From contig NZ_BMNA01000001.1 of NCBI RefSeq assembly GCF_014646215.1, forward strand, positions 512,183 through 576,182: a stretch of DNA of 64,000 nt, given 5' to 3'. Positions 8,961 through 17,951 of the stretch are shown in pieces. The notes beneath the pieces were generated by a model. It was not told where the DNA came from, did not search any database, and saw nothing but the letters and a program-made list of their open reading frames with translations. Each line of letters opens with the position of its first letter. The stretch's first letter is position 1. The translations under genes and the position numbers were made by a program. The DNA is from Nakamurella endophytica (lineage in GTDB: Bacteria; Actinomycetota; Actinomycetes; Mycobacteriales; Nakamurellaceae).

Positions 8961-10115
8961 GTGAACCGGACCCCGCAGGCGCACGTCCCGCTCGACCTGC
9001 TCACCGCGGACCCGCACCCGGTCTGGGCGCGGCTGCGCGAGCTGGGCGAGGTGGTGTGGGTCCCCGAGATCGACGGCTGGGTCACGGTGACCCGGGCGGC
9101 GGCCGCCGCCGTCATGCGGGACGCCCGCTCCTTCACCGTGGACGACCCGCGCTTCTCCACGTCGCGCATCGTCGGCGCCAGCATGCTGTCCACCGACGGT
9201 GCCGCCCACACCGCACACCGGCGGCCGTGGGCGGACGGCTTCCGCCCGGTCGCGGTCCGCGACCGGTTCACCGAGGCGCTCCGCCAGGAGATCGACCGCC
9301 TGCTGGACGATCTCGCCGAGGCGGCGGAGCCGGACCTGCGGACCGGCCTGGCCGCCCCGCTGGCCACCGCGGCCATGGCGCAGGCGCTGGGGCTGTCCGG
9401 GCTCGAGGTCGGTCAGGTGCTCGACTGGTACCGGGCGATGGTCGCCGGTGTCGACGAGGTCACCCGCGGCGGCGAGCCGCCGGCCGCGGCGCTGCGGGCG
9501 ATGGCCGGGATCCGCCACCACGTGGCGCACGCACTGTCCGAGCCGGCGAGCGGGTCGGTGCTCTCCGACGCCGCCGCGGCCGGCGGTGACCCGGCCGTCC
9601 TGGCCGCCGACGTCGCGGTGCTGCTGTTCGGCGGCGTCGACACGGCGGAGAGCATGACGGCCATCGCGGCGCACCACCTGCTCTCCCACCCCGACGCGCT
9701 GCGCGCGGTGGCCGCCGACCCGGCGCTGCTGCCCGGCGCCGTGCAGGAGTCGCTGCGACTGGAACCCGCGGCGACCCGGGTGGACCGGTACGCCACCGCC
9801 GACGTCGAGCTGGCCGGCGCCGCGGTTCGGGCCGGCGACCTCGTCGTCGTGTCGCTGTCGGCCGCCAACCGGGATCCGGCGGTGTTCGACGACCCCGACA
9901 CCTTCGACATCCACCGGGAGAACGCGGACCAGCACCTGTCCTTCGCCATCGGCCCGCACTACTGCCTCGGCGTGCACCTGACCACGCTGCAGACGACGCT
10001 GGCGCTGACCCTGCTGCTCGAGCGGTTTCCCGGCATCCGCGCCGCCGGTCCGCTGCCGCCCGTGCAGGGCTTCGTGTTCCGCAAGCCGCTCGCCGTGCCG
10101 GTGCTGCTCGGCTGA
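8961..10115 (+). CDS. Cytochrome P450
   Basis: 384 residues from GTG 8961. It is a soluble, class I bacterial P450: I-helix oxygen-binding motif LLFGGVDTAESM, K-helix ExxR seen as QESLRLEP, and the heme-binding loop FAIGPHYCLGVHL with the axial Cys. A compact N-terminus without membrane anchor is typical of the CYP families of actinobacteria. It needs a ferredoxin/reductase, which is not encoded here. Placed 53 bp after an acyl-CoA dehydrogenase, it could act on an acyl substrate or a terpenoid/steroid; no substrate can be assigned. The P450 assignment is secure. Confidence 0.95.
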   Translation: MNRTPQAHVPLDLLTADPHPVWARLRELGEVVWVPEIDGWVTVTRAAAAAVMRDARSFTVDDPRFSTSRIVGASMLSTDGAAHTAHRRPWADGFRPVAVRDRFTEALRQEIDRLLDDLAEAAEPDLRTGLAAPLATAAMAQALGLSGLEVGQVLDWYRAMVAGVDEVTRGGEPPAAALRAMAGIRHHVAHALSEPASGSVLSDAAAAGGDPAVLAADVAVLLFGGVDTAESMTAIAAHHLLSHPDALRAVAADPALLPGAVQESLRLEPAATRVDRYATADVELAGAAVRAGDLVVVSLSAANRDPAVFDDPDTFDIHRENADQHLSFAIGPHYCLGVHLTTLQTTLALTLLLERFPGIRAAGPLPPVQGFVFRKPLAVPVLLG

Positions 10116-10144
10116 ACCCCGCTCCCGGCGCCCGGTCCTGCTGG

Positions 10145-11575
10145 TCAGCGGAGCAGGCTGCAGGGCAGCACGACCCGCCAGCCGGCCGGGTAGGTCGGGA
10201 CCGGCACCACCCGGACGCCACCGGCGGCGCACCGGGCAGTGGCCCGGTCCACCTGGCGCTCCCACGACGGTGCGGTCTCCCCGGGCACGCCGACGGCCGA
10301 CCCGATCACCATGACCGTCGCCAGGGCCGCGAGCGCGACGGACACCGGCAGGGCCAGGGCCGGGCGCAGCCGGGCGACGACGTCCGCGGCGACCGGCACC
10401 GTCGCGGCGAGCAGCAACGCGGCGGCGGTCCCCCACCGGACCAGCGGCAGCCCGAGCGCCGGGTCGAGCCGGTGGTAGTCGAAGGCGGCGTGCAGGTTGA
10501 GGAAGAACCCCAGCGCCCAGCTGGCCGCCGAGCACAGCACCAGCGTCGCCAGCAGCAACCGCACCGCCGGTCGACGGGCGGCGGCCGCTGCCGCCGCTGC
10601 CCACACGACGAGCACCAGCGCCCAGACGGCCGGCCACCCGGCCGCGGCGACCACCCGGGACGGGTCGCCGGCCGCCACGGTCGACACCGCCGCGTTCAGC
10701 GCGTACCCGTCGACGCCGGACAGCAGGTCGTGCAGGTCCGCCGGGCGCGCCGCCCGGGACAGCAGCACGGTGGCCAGCTGCGCCGCGGCACCGAGGGCCC
10801 AACCGGCGACGGCCGCGGGGTTGCCCGGCGCCCAGCGGCCGCCGCGCAGGCGTCGCCAGACCAGCAGCGCGACGAGCGGGGCCAGCACCACGGACTGCAC
10901 CTCGGTCAGCGCCGCGCCCGCCGCAGCGAGGAACAGCCCGGCCTGCGCCACCCGCGACCCGGGCCCGGCCAGCAGGCACCACGGCAGGAGGTACAGCGCG
11001 AACCAGTGCAGGTTCGCGACGTCACCGATCGCCTCGAGCCCGGCGAGCGGGACGAGGACCGGCACCAGCGCCACCAGCCACCGGGCGGCCGGCAGTGCCA
11101 GGAACCGGGCGCTCAGCCGGAACACCGCCGCGCACGTCGCCGCGACCGTGACGCCGGCCAGCGCGGACAGCACCGCCGGCCACCAGGACACCGGGGCCAG
11201 CCCGCGGGTCACCAGCGCCAGCAGCCGCGGGACGACGTGCTGGTAGCCGGCGTAGGGCTGGAACAGCACCCAGGGGCCGGCGCGCCCCAGCCAGTCGCCG
11301 ACGAACTCCCGCCCGTCCTCGGCGTACAGGGTGGTCCGCACCACGCCCGGGATGCGCAGCTGGTAGGCGGCCAGCGCGACCGCGAAGACGGCGGCGGTGG
11401 CCCACTGCCGGCGGGCGGCCGTGGCCCACCGGTCGACCGGCCGCGCCCCGCGGTCCGGGCGCCGCTGCGGGTGGGCACCGTCGACCACACGGTCGACCGG
11501 AGCGTCCGGCCCCGGGTCGCCGGCGACCGTGGCGGGTGTCCCGGCGCCCGGGGCGGGCGGCGGGGCACCTGTCAT
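10145..11575 (-). CDS. GT-C-like polytopic membrane protein
   Basis: 476 residues from ATG 11575. A 45-residue polar N-terminus is followed by about ten or eleven hydrophobic segments. After helix 1 an extracytoplasmic loop holds TTLYAEDGREFV, an acidic pattern seen in GT-C-fold glycosyltransferases and their relatives. There are further loops with DVANLHWFALYLLPW and FFLNLHAAFDYHRLDP. Function is unknown; it may be a lipid-linked sugar transferase or a sensor of the envelope. The gene follows the GH13 alpha-glucosidase on the same strand by 14 bp, so the two probably share a transcript. Confidence 0.7.
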   Translation of the reverse strand: MTGAPPPAPGAGTPATVAGDPGPDAPVDRVVDGAHPQRRPDRGARPVDRWATAARRQWATAAVFAVALAAYQLRIPGVVRTTLYAEDGREFVGDWLGRAGPWVLFQPYAGYQHVVPRLLALVTRGLAPVSWWPAVLSALAGVTVAATCAAVFRLSARFLALPAARWLVALVPVLVPLAGLEAIGDVANLHWFALYLLPWCLLAGPGSRVAQAGLFLAAAGAALTEVQSVVLAPLVALLVWRRLRGGRWAPGNPAAVAGWALGAAAQLATVLLSRAARPADLHDLLSGVDGYALNAAVSTVAAGDPSRVVAAAGWPAVWALVLVVWAAAAAAAARRPAVRLLLATLVLCSAASWALGFFLNLHAAFDYHRLDPALGLPLVRWGTAAALLLAATVPVAADVVARLRPALALPVSVALAALATVMVIGSAVGVPGETAPSWERQVDRATARCAAGGVRVVPVPTYPAGWRVVLPCSLLR

Positions 11576-11589
11576 GTCGGGTCCTCGGG

Positions 11590-13278
11590 TCAGGCGATCC
11601 AGACGGTCGTCTCGGGCGGCAGCTGATCATCGTCCACCACGCCGCTGCCCAGCACCAGCCCGGCCCGCAGGTCGGCCGGCACCGTGACCGGCCGGGGGCC
11701 GAAGTTGGTCCAGCACTGCCAGCCGCCCGGGCGGGCGAAGGCCAGCACGTCCGGATTGCCGGACTCGAGCCACTCCAGGGACTCCGCGCCCTGCAGCTGG
11801 CGGCGCAGCGCCAGGGCCTGCCGGTATAGGCGGAGCGTGGAGGCGGGATCCGCCAGCTCGGCGTCCACGGCATAGCGGTCGAACCACGCCGGCTGCGGCA
11901 GGTGCGCCGGACCCGGGCCGAAGCCGAAGGACTCGCCGCCCTCGGCCCGCGCCTGCCACGGCAACGGCACCCGGCACCCGTCGCGCCCGCGCTCGGCGCC
12001 GCCGGTGCGGAAGTAGATCGGGTCCTCGCGAGCGGCCGCGGGCAGGTCCGGCACCTCGGCCAGGCCCAGCTCCTCCCCCTGGTAGAGGTAGGCCGAGCCG
12101 GGCAGCGCGAGCATGAGCAGCGTCGCGGCCCGGGCCCGGCGCAGGCCGCGGTCCACGTCGACGGCCGGCTCGGTGCCGTCGGTGAGCAGCCACCGCCGGG
12201 CGACCTCCTTGGTCGGCAGGCCGTCGACCTCCGGAAGGCCGTAGCGGGTGGCGTGCCGGACGACGTCGTGGTTGGACAGCACCCACGTCGAGGACGCCCC
12301 GGACTGCTCGGCATGCGCCAGGTTGTGCGCGATCACCGCGCGGAACGCGCCCGCATCCCAGGCCGCCTCGAGCAGGTCGAAGTTGAAGGCCTGCCCCAAC
12401 CCCTCCGGGCTGGCGTACCGGGCCCGGCGCAGGTCGTGCACCCAGGCCTCGGCGACGGCGGTCCGCGGCGGGTCGTACTCGTCGAACACCGAGCGCCACT
12501 CGCGGTAGATGTCGTGCACCTCGTCGCGGTCCCACAGCGGATGGTTCCCGCCGGCCAGCGGCTCGTCGGGCAGCAGGGTGCCCGCCAGCGGCGGCGTCAG
12601 GTCCTTGGCGAGCCCGTGCGCCACGTCGACCCGGAAGCCGTCCACGCCGCGGTCCGACCAGAACCGCAGGGTGCGCAGGAAGTCCGCGCGGACGTCGGCG
12701 TTGTCCCAGTTCAGGTCCGGCTGCTCGCGGGCGAACATGTGCAGGTACCACTGGCCGTCGGCGACCCGCTCCCATGCCGGCCCGCCGAACAGCGACTCCC
12801 AGTCGGACGGCGGCACGGAGCCGTCGGGCCCCTGGCCGTCCCGGAAGATGTACCGGTCGCGCTCCGGGGACCCGGGCGGCGAGACGAGGGCCTCGCGGAA
12901 CCAGGAGTGCCGGTCCGAGGAGTGGTTGGGGACGATGTCGACGACCACCTTGATGCCGGCGTCGTGCAGCGCGGCGACCATGGCGTCGAAGTCGTCCAGC
13001 GATCCGAGCCGGGGGTCCACGTCGCGGTAGTCGTCGACGTCGTAGCCGCCGTCGGCCAGCGCCGACGGGTAGAACGGGCTCAGCCACACGGCCTGCACGC
13101 CGAGGTCCCGCAGGTACGGCACGCGGGACGTGATGCCGGCCAGGTCACCGAGTCCGTCGCCGTCCACGTCCGCGAAGCTGCGCGGGTAGATCTGGTAGAC
13201 GACCGCCTGCCGCCACCAGGTGGCGTCGGGCGAGGACGGGCGACCGTCGGTGAGGACGGTGCTGTCGGGCTGGACCAC
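11590..13278 (-). CDS. GH13 alpha-glucosidase (oligo-1,6-glucosidase type)
   Basis: 562 residues from GTG 13278, which has AAGGAG five bases upstream; a longer frame to 13461 has no conservation. The N-terminus WWRQAVVYQIYPRSFAD is the GH13 start. Conserved regions: DIVPNHSSDRHSWF (region I), GFRVDVAHGL with the nucleophile Asp (region II), AVAEAWV with the acid/base Glu (region III) and LSNHDVVRHATRYG with the transition-state Asp (region IV). It is about the usual length for alpha-1,4/1,6-glucosidases and trehalulose synthases. Cytoplasmic: no signal peptide. It probably hydrolyses maltose or isomalto-oligosaccharides. Confidence 0.93.
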   Translation of the reverse strand: MVQPDSTVLTDGRPSSPDATWWRQAVVYQIYPRSFADVDGDGLGDLAGITSRVPYLRDLGVQAVWLSPFYPSALADGGYDVDDYRDVDPRLGSLDDFDAMVAALHDAGIKVVVDIVPNHSSDRHSWFREALVSPPGSPERDRYIFRDGQGPDGSVPPSDWESLFGGPAWERVADGQWYLHMFAREQPDLNWDNADVRADFLRTLRFWSDRGVDGFRVDVAHGLAKDLTPPLAGTLLPDEPLAGGNHPLWDRDEVHDIYREWRSVFDEYDPPRTAVAEAWVHDLRRARYASPEGLGQAFNFDLLEAAWDAGAFRAVIAHNLAHAEQSGASSTWVLSNHDVVRHATRYGLPEVDGLPTKEVARRWLLTDGTEPAVDVDRGLRRARAATLLMLALPGSAYLYQGEELGLAEVPDLPAAAREDPIYFRTGGAERGRDGCRVPLPWQARAEGGESFGFGPGPAHLPQPAWFDRYAVDAELADPASTLRLYRQALALRRQLQGAESLEWLESGNPDVLAFARPGGWQCWTNFGPRPVTVPADLRAGLVLGSGVVDDDQLPPETTVWIA

Positions 13279-13710
13279 GGTGCTCCTTGGCTGCGGGACG
13301 GGGGCTGCTCGCCCGGGGACGCCGCCGCCCGGACCGGGTTGCCCCGGGGCGGCCCCGGCTGCGTCACACGACGCGGCGGGACCGGCGGGTCCGGTACGGG
13401 GGTCGTGCCGGGCCGGCGCCGTCCCGCGACGACCCCGGGGGGTGGACGACGCGCCGTCCACCCTAGGCTCCGGCCGGTCCGCGCCCGCCGGAGCCCGTGT
13501 CCGGCCTCCCAGGTGGACGGCCGGTCACCGACAGGTCACAGTCCGAACACGGTCTGGAGGGTCGGACATCGACCCGGCGTGGCGCGCCCTACCGTGAGGC
13601 CGTTCCACCCCGACGGCACCGCCCGACACCGCCGCAGCGTTGCGGCGCAACGGGTCTCACCGGCAACCACCCCACCCGCTCCGTACCGGTCCCCCCGGGA
13701 GAGGCCCGCC
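13279..13710. other. Intergenic region between divergent GH13 and secreted-protein genes
   Basis: 432 bp without a convincing gene. It must carry promoters for both flanking genes. A perfect inverted repeat (GGGTGGACG, 6-nt loop, CGTCCACCC) lies at 13440-13463, about 160 bp ahead of the glucosidase start. It could be an operator or a hairpin in the leader; nothing in the sequence decides this. No recognised -10/-35 pair was picked. Confidence 0.4.
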
Positions 13711-14073
13711 ATGCCCGTTCGCCCGTCCGCCGTCCGTCCCGCCCTCCGCCGCGCCACCTCGCTCGTCACGGCTGCCGCCTTCGGCGCCGTCGCCACGGCC
13801 GTCCTCGCGGGCCACGCGCCCGCCGCCGCGGTCCCCGGGCAGCCCTCCGTGCAGACCGTGTCCTACGAGCAGAGCTCCTGCGCCGCAGCGGTCGCCGACG
13901 CCAAGCTGGTGATCGCCGGGTGGGTCAGGGCCTACGAGAGCCAGGTGCGGGCCACCTGGGCGCCCAACGCCCGGTCGCGCCAGGCCTGGGCGGACCGCGC
14001 CGCGTTCGAGGCCATGGGCCGGCAGCAGGCCGCCGTGTTCCGCTGGCAGCAGAGCAGCGCCGCCTGCCGCTGA
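13711..14073 (+). CDS. Small secreted protein of unknown function
   Basis: 120 residues from ATG 13711, preceded by GGGAGAGG. The N-terminus is a clear Sec signal peptide: basic RPALRR, a hydrophobic stretch and an APAAA cleavage region around residues 36-40. The mature protein of about 80 residues has a short linker, two Cys (SSCAAA and AACR at the C-terminus) that could form a disulfide, and helical charged/aromatic sequence with RATWAPNARSRQAWADR. No family was recognised. It ends at a strong terminator hairpin. It is a real gene by start, ribosome site and signal peptide, but its role is unknown. Confidence 0.72.
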   Translation: MPVRPSAVRPALRRATSLVTAAAFGAVATAVLAGHAPAAAVPGQPSVQTVSYEQSSCAAAVADAKLVIAGWVRAYESQVRATWAPNARSRQAWADRAAFEAMGRQQAAVFRWQQSSAACR

Positions 14074-14124
14074 TCCGGCGGACCAGCCCCGACACGGCGC
14101 CGCACCGGCTCCGCAGTCGCCCAC

Positions 14125-14161
14125 GACCGGCCGGCACGACCGTGCGTCGTGCCGGCCGGTC
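14125..14161. terminator. Bidirectional hairpin terminator
   Basis: A perfect 16-bp inverted repeat (left arm GACCGGCCGGCACGAC at 14125-14140, right arm 14146-14161, 5-nt loop) sits between the convergent ends of the small secreted protein and the ScyD/ScyE-like protein. No U-run follows, as is common in GC-rich actinobacteria. Position and perfection make this a likely shared terminator. Confidence 0.7.
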
Positions 14162-14189
14162 CGGTGCGGCCGTCCGGTCCCGGCCGGGG

Positions 14190-15299
14190 TCAGCTCCGCG
14201 GTGCGGCCCGACCGAGCTGCACCACCGTGCCGGGCGCCTGCGCTCCGGTCACCGCCGGTGCCGTGCTGGCGTACAGGTGGCCGTTCGCCCACTCCACTGC
14301 CACCACGCCGGGGAGGGTGGCCACGGTCTGGTGCCTGCCGTTGCAGAGCACCTGGGAGATGGTGCCGCTCCCCAGCTCGGCGACGTACACGGTGCCGTGC
14401 GGACCGATCGCCAGGTTCGTCGCTCCGGCGAAGCCCGTCGCCACCCGCTGCACGTGTCCGTGCCGATCGATCCGGTAGACGCTGCCGGGGTTGCCGCCCG
14501 GAGCCTCACCGCCGCCCGGCAGCGTCGTGACGTACAGGTCGCCGTGTGGGCCCACCTCGACGTCCGTGGGCACCGGCTCGAACCGGTACGTCAGACCCAC
14601 CAGGCAGTCCGGCAGCCCGTTGGCCTTCGCGAACGCCGCGCTGACGGTGAACGGCTGGGCCGGCAGCACGGCCAGCAGCGACGGGCGGCCGTGGGCGTCG
14701 ACCTTCACGATGTCGTTGCCGCCGGCGTCCGCGACCGCCCAGGACCCGTGCCCGAGCGAGGCGACGGCGTACGGGTGCGAGTCGACAAGCCCGTGGTACG
14801 ACGGCTCCAACTCGAGCGCCTGGAGCGCCTCGACCTGGCACGGTGTCGGGTTGCGGGTGCCGTAGAAGGTGCGCCCGTCGGGGTTGCGGGTGCGCTCGAA
14901 CTTCGACAGATCGGCGACGACCGGTGTCCGGCCCCGTTGCAGCACGGTCAGTTTCGTCGACGAGTGGTCGCCGGTGCTCGTGGTGTAGGCGACGGCGCCG
15001 GTGCGCGCGTCGACGTCGACGCCGGCCACGTCGCCACCGGACGCCGGGCTGGGGCCGGTCGCGATCGGTGCGGCCGCACCGATCAGGTTCAGCGTCGAGG
15101 TGCCCGAGTCGGCGACGTAGACCTTGCGACCGGAGACGGCGAACTGCAACGGCAGCGCGAACGCAGACGACAGCGTCTTCGTCACCGTCAACGGTGGTGC
15201 GTGCCGTGCCGGTGCCGCCGCCTCGGCCGGTAGCGCCGCGACGGTGACCGTCGCAGCGACGGCGGCTCCCGCCACCAGGATCGACCTGCACCACACCAT
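14190..15299 (-). CDS. Secreted ScyD/ScyE-family beta-propeller protein
   Basis: 369 residues from ATG 15299 with GAGGAG ahead. Residues 1-28 form a signal peptide ending in the ALPAEAAAP region. The rest is built of repeated YVADSGTSTLNLI, LGHGSWAVADAGGNDIVKV and NLAIGPHGTVYVAELGSG blades, the pattern of the ScyD/ScyE (NHL-like) propeller family. The blade motif with an Asp-Gly turn is typical. ScyD/ScyE proteins are extracellular and named from scytonemin clusters, but actinobacterial members have no assigned role. A GACACC/GGTGTC inverted repeat lies at 15361-15380, about 60-80 bp ahead of the start. Confidence 0.82.
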   Translation of the reverse strand: MVWCRSILVAGAAVAATVTVAALPAEAAAPARHAPPLTVTKTLSSAFALPLQFAVSGRKVYVADSGTSTLNLIGAAAPIATGPSPASGGDVAGVDVDARTGAVAYTTSTGDHSSTKLTVLQRGRTPVVADLSKFERTRNPDGRTFYGTRNPTPCQVEALQALELEPSYHGLVDSHPYAVASLGHGSWAVADAGGNDIVKVDAHGRPSLLAVLPAQPFTVSAAFAKANGLPDCLVGLTYRFEPVPTDVEVGPHGDLYVTTLPGGGEAPGGNPGSVYRIDRHGHVQRVATGFAGATNLAIGPHGTVYVAELGSGTISQVLCNGRHQTVATLPGVVAVEWANGHLYASTAPAVTGAQAPGTVVQLGRAAPRS

Positions 15300-15759
15300 G
15301 TCCGCTCCTCGCGTCCGGTACGCCGCCTCGTCGCGGCGTCCGACACACTGCAACAAAACGGACACCGTGTAAAGGGTGTCGGGTGGTGGATCCGCGACCG
15401 TGGTCGCGTCGTGACGAGCCGTGACCGTCGGGCGGAGGTCCGGAGATCTGTTGCTGTCGAGCAGGTTCCGTCCGCTTTCCGGCGATCCCGCCGCAGGGCG
15501 GTCGACCGGGCGGGGGTGCGTCGGATACCTGCCGGTCCCGCGAAGGTCGACACGCCGGTCACCCCTGTATCAGCCGCCCCCGGTCCGGCATCCTCTGGCC
15601 GATCGCGATCCGCCGGTCCCGCACCGCGGGACGGCCCGCGGCGCGTCGGCGCCGCGGACCCCGCCCCGGCCGCACCTGCCCGCCCGCCCGGGTGGCTGCC
15701 GCCGAGCACCTGTCCACGCCCGCCGTCGCGTCGACGGCACCCAGAGAGGAACCACCCTC
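15300..15759. other. Intergenic region between divergent secreted-protein genes
   Basis: 460 bp without a recognised gene. It holds the promoters of the ScyD/ScyE-like gene (leftward) and the secreted protein at 15760 (rightward). Frames crossing it (for example one from 15421) join in frame to the rightward gene but lack a signal peptide or conserved sequence and look like random open reading in GC-rich DNA. The only notable element is GACACC-N8-GGTGTC at 15361-15380. Confidence 0.4.
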
Positions 15760-16641
15760 ATGCACCTGGCCCGCGTCACCCTCGCCGTCGCGGCCGTCGC
15801 CGCGATCGGTCTCGGTGTCGGCTCCGCATCGGCGTCCGCACCCGCCGCCGCGTCGGCATCCCCGTCCGTGCAGCAGGCGCCGCCGGCGGCTCCCGCCGGC
15901 GCGGGCATCGGCATGCAGCCGATGGTGGCCGCGGATCCCGGCCCGCAGGCCGCGCCCGAGACGGTGTACCGACCCCTCACACCGTGTCGCATCGTCGACA
16001 CCCGCAGCGGCGGAGGAGCTCTGGGTGCCGGCGTCAGCCGGGCCTTCCGGGTCTCCGGCACCACCGGCTTCGCACCCCAGGGCGGCAAGGCCGGCGGCTG
16101 CGGCATCCCCAGCGGAGCGACCGCGATCGCCGCGACCACCGTGGTGATCAACCCGGCGGGCGGCGGGTACCTCAAGGCCTACCCCGAGGGCGCCGCGGAA
16201 CCGAACTCGTCGGTGCTGAACTACGTCAAGACGGCCGGCGCGGTGAGCAGCGGCATGACGCTGAGCATCCGGCCGCTGTTCGAGCCGGCGCTGCGGGTCC
16301 GCAACGTCGGCCCGGCGGTCAACGTCGCCATCGACGTGCAGGGCTACTACATCCCGCAGGCGCAGGGCCTGATCGGCTCCGACGGCACGCAGCTCGGCGG
16401 CACCACGCGGATCGTCGGCACCAGCCACCCCGGAACCGGTTCGTACTACATCACTCTCGACCGCCCGGCGCGCCAGTGCTCGCCGCAGGTGTCCACCTAC
16501 AACATCTACCGGTACGCCTCGGTCGGCCTGTCCAGCTCCACCACGCCCAACACCATCAGCGTCTACCTGTGGACCCTGGACGCCACCACCCACCGCGAGT
16601 CGCCCACCGACTACCCGTTCTTCATCACCGTCACCTGCTGA
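15760..16641 (+). CDS. Secreted protein of unknown function
   Basis: 293 residues from ATG 15760 with AGAGAGGA ahead. Signal peptide at residues 1-25 (hydrophobic VTLAVAAVAAIGLGVG then ASASA). An Ala/Pro-rich linker to about residue 65 is followed by a beta-rich domain with YRPLTPCRIVDTRSGGG, VVINPAGGGYLKAYPEG, NSSVLNYV and VRNVGPAVNVAIDVQGYY. This sequence recurs in secreted actinobacterial proteins and probably forms a beta-sandwich. The C-terminal third (CSPQVSTYNIYRYASV) has a Cys pair. It is exported and probably cell-wall linked or free; no activity can be inferred. Confidence 0.78.
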   Translation: MHLARVTLAVAAVAAIGLGVGSASASAPAAASASPSVQQAPPAAPAGAGIGMQPMVAADPGPQAAPETVYRPLTPCRIVDTRSGGGALGAGVSRAFRVSGTTGFAPQGGKAGGCGIPSGATAIAATTVVINPAGGGYLKAYPEGAAEPNSSVLNYVKTAGAVSSGMTLSIRPLFEPALRVRNVGPAVNVAIDVQGYYIPQAQGLIGSDGTQLGGTTRIVGTSHPGTGSYYITLDRPARQCSPQVSTYNIYRYASVGLSSSTTPNTISVYLWTLDATTHRESPTDYPFFITVTC

Positions 16642-16664
16642 CGGCTCCCCTCCCGTCCAGCCGA

Positions 16665-16701
16665 CGTGGGCAGGCTCCGGCTCCGGCCGGACCTGCCCAC
16701 G
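16665..16701 (+). terminator. Hairpin terminator after the secreted protein
   Basis: A 10-bp perfect inverted repeat, CGTGGGCAGG at 16665-16674 with its complement at 16692-16701 and a 17-nt loop that can itself pair. It begins about 24 bp after the stop codon at 16641, which fits a rho-independent-like terminator lacking a strong U-run. Confidence 0.5.
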
Positions 16702-16853
16702 CCGGTGTCCGCGGCTCCGGCCGGGGCGGCGGCCCGCCCGCCTGCCACCCCGGTCCCGCCAGCGCTGCCGGTGTGACGCGGGCCCGCCGGGGCACCTTGC
16801 TACGGTGCGCACCGCGCCGCGCCAGCGGTGCCGAGGGACGGAGGGACGGGACC

Positions 16854-17933
16854 GTGGCGGAGCCGGGCACTCCCGTGCAGCGGACGGAAGGCGTCGCCGC
16901 CGTCCCGTCCCCGCCCACGGTGGCGCCCGGGGACGACGGGCTCGCGGAGCGGGTCACCGTCGTGCTGCTGACCTACAACTGCGCGCACCGGCTGGGCCGG
17001 GTGCTCGACGAGCTGACCGCGCTCGGCGTCCCGGTCGTCGCGGTCGACAACGCCTCGGCCGACGGCACCGTCGACGTGCTGCGGGCCCGGCCCGGCCTCG
17101 AGGTGGTGCCGCTGCCGGAGAACATCGGGGCCGCCGCCCGCAACGCCGGCGCCGAGCGAGCCGCCACCCCGTACCTGGCGTTCTGCGACGACGACGGCTG
17201 GTACGACCGGGACGGCTTGGTCGTCGCCGCCGACCTGCTCGACCGGCACCCCCGGCTGGCCCTGGTCAACGCGCGCATCCTGATCCGCGACGAGGCCAGG
17301 GTGGACCCGATCTCGACGATCATGTCCCGCAGCCCGCTGGCCGACACGGCCGGTATCCCCGGCGCCGTGCTGCTCAGCTTCATGGCCGGCGCGTCGGTGG
17401 TCCGCCGGTCCGCCTACCTGGAGGCCGGGGGGTACGAGCCGGTGTTCTTCATGGGCGGCGAGGAGGAGACGCTGTCGTTCAAGTGGGCCAGGACCGGGTG
17501 GCACATGCGGTACGTGCCGGAGGTCGTCATGCGGCACCACCCCAGCGTGGCCAACGCACCGCGGATGCGGGCCTTCGGCATGCGGAACACCCTCTGGAAC
17601 GCCTGGCTGCACCGGCGGTTCCGCAGTGCCGCGGCGTGGACGCTGTTCATCCTGGCCGACAGCCCGAAGAACCGGGACTGGTGGCGCGGCGTCGCGATGG
17701 CCGTGCGAGGCCTGCCGTGGGTGCTGCGTCGCCGCAGCCCGATGGACCGCGCGCTGGACGCCCAGCTGTCCGTGCTGGACCGTGACCGGTTCGCCCAGCG
17801 CCGCCCGCTGTTCAACCGCATCGACCCGCTGCACCGCCGGTCGGGCGGGTCGCCGGCGGCCGCGCCGCCGGCCCCTCCCGCCGCCGCGCCGGCCGCCGCC
17901 GCGGACGACCCGGCCGAGAACCCGGCCGCCTGA
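16854..17933 (+). CDS. Family 2 glycosyltransferase
   Basis: 359 residues from GTG 16854, preceded by GGAGGGACGGGACC. A GT-A fold is visible: RVTVVLLTYNCAHRLGRVLDEL at about residue 28, VVAVDNASADGTVDVL, NIGAAARNAGAE, and the metal-binding YLAFCDDDGWYDRDG. Later come FMAGASVVRRSAYLEAGGY and FFMGGEEETLSF, the acceptor/catalytic region of GT2 enzymes. There is no membrane helix, and the last 45 residues are a Pro/Ala-rich tail. It transfers a sugar from an NDP-sugar to an unknown acceptor such as a cell-envelope glycan. Longer upstream frames are discarded. Confidence 0.9.
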   Translation: MAEPGTPVQRTEGVAAVPSPPTVAPGDDGLAERVTVVLLTYNCAHRLGRVLDELTALGVPVVAVDNASADGTVDVLRARPGLEVVPLPENIGAAARNAGAERAATPYLAFCDDDGWYDRDGLVVAADLLDRHPRLALVNARILIRDEARVDPISTIMSRSPLADTAGIPGAVLLSFMAGASVVRRSAYLEAGGYEPVFFMGGEEETLSFKWARTGWHMRYVPEVVMRHHPSVANAPRMRAFGMRNTLWNAWLHRRFRSAAAWTLFILADSPKNRDWWRGVAMAVRGLPWVLRRRSPMDRALDAQLSVLDRDRFAQRRPLFNRIDPLHRRSGGSPAAAPPAPPAAAPAAAADDPAENPAA

Positions 17934-17951
17934 CGGCCTCCCGGCGGCCGC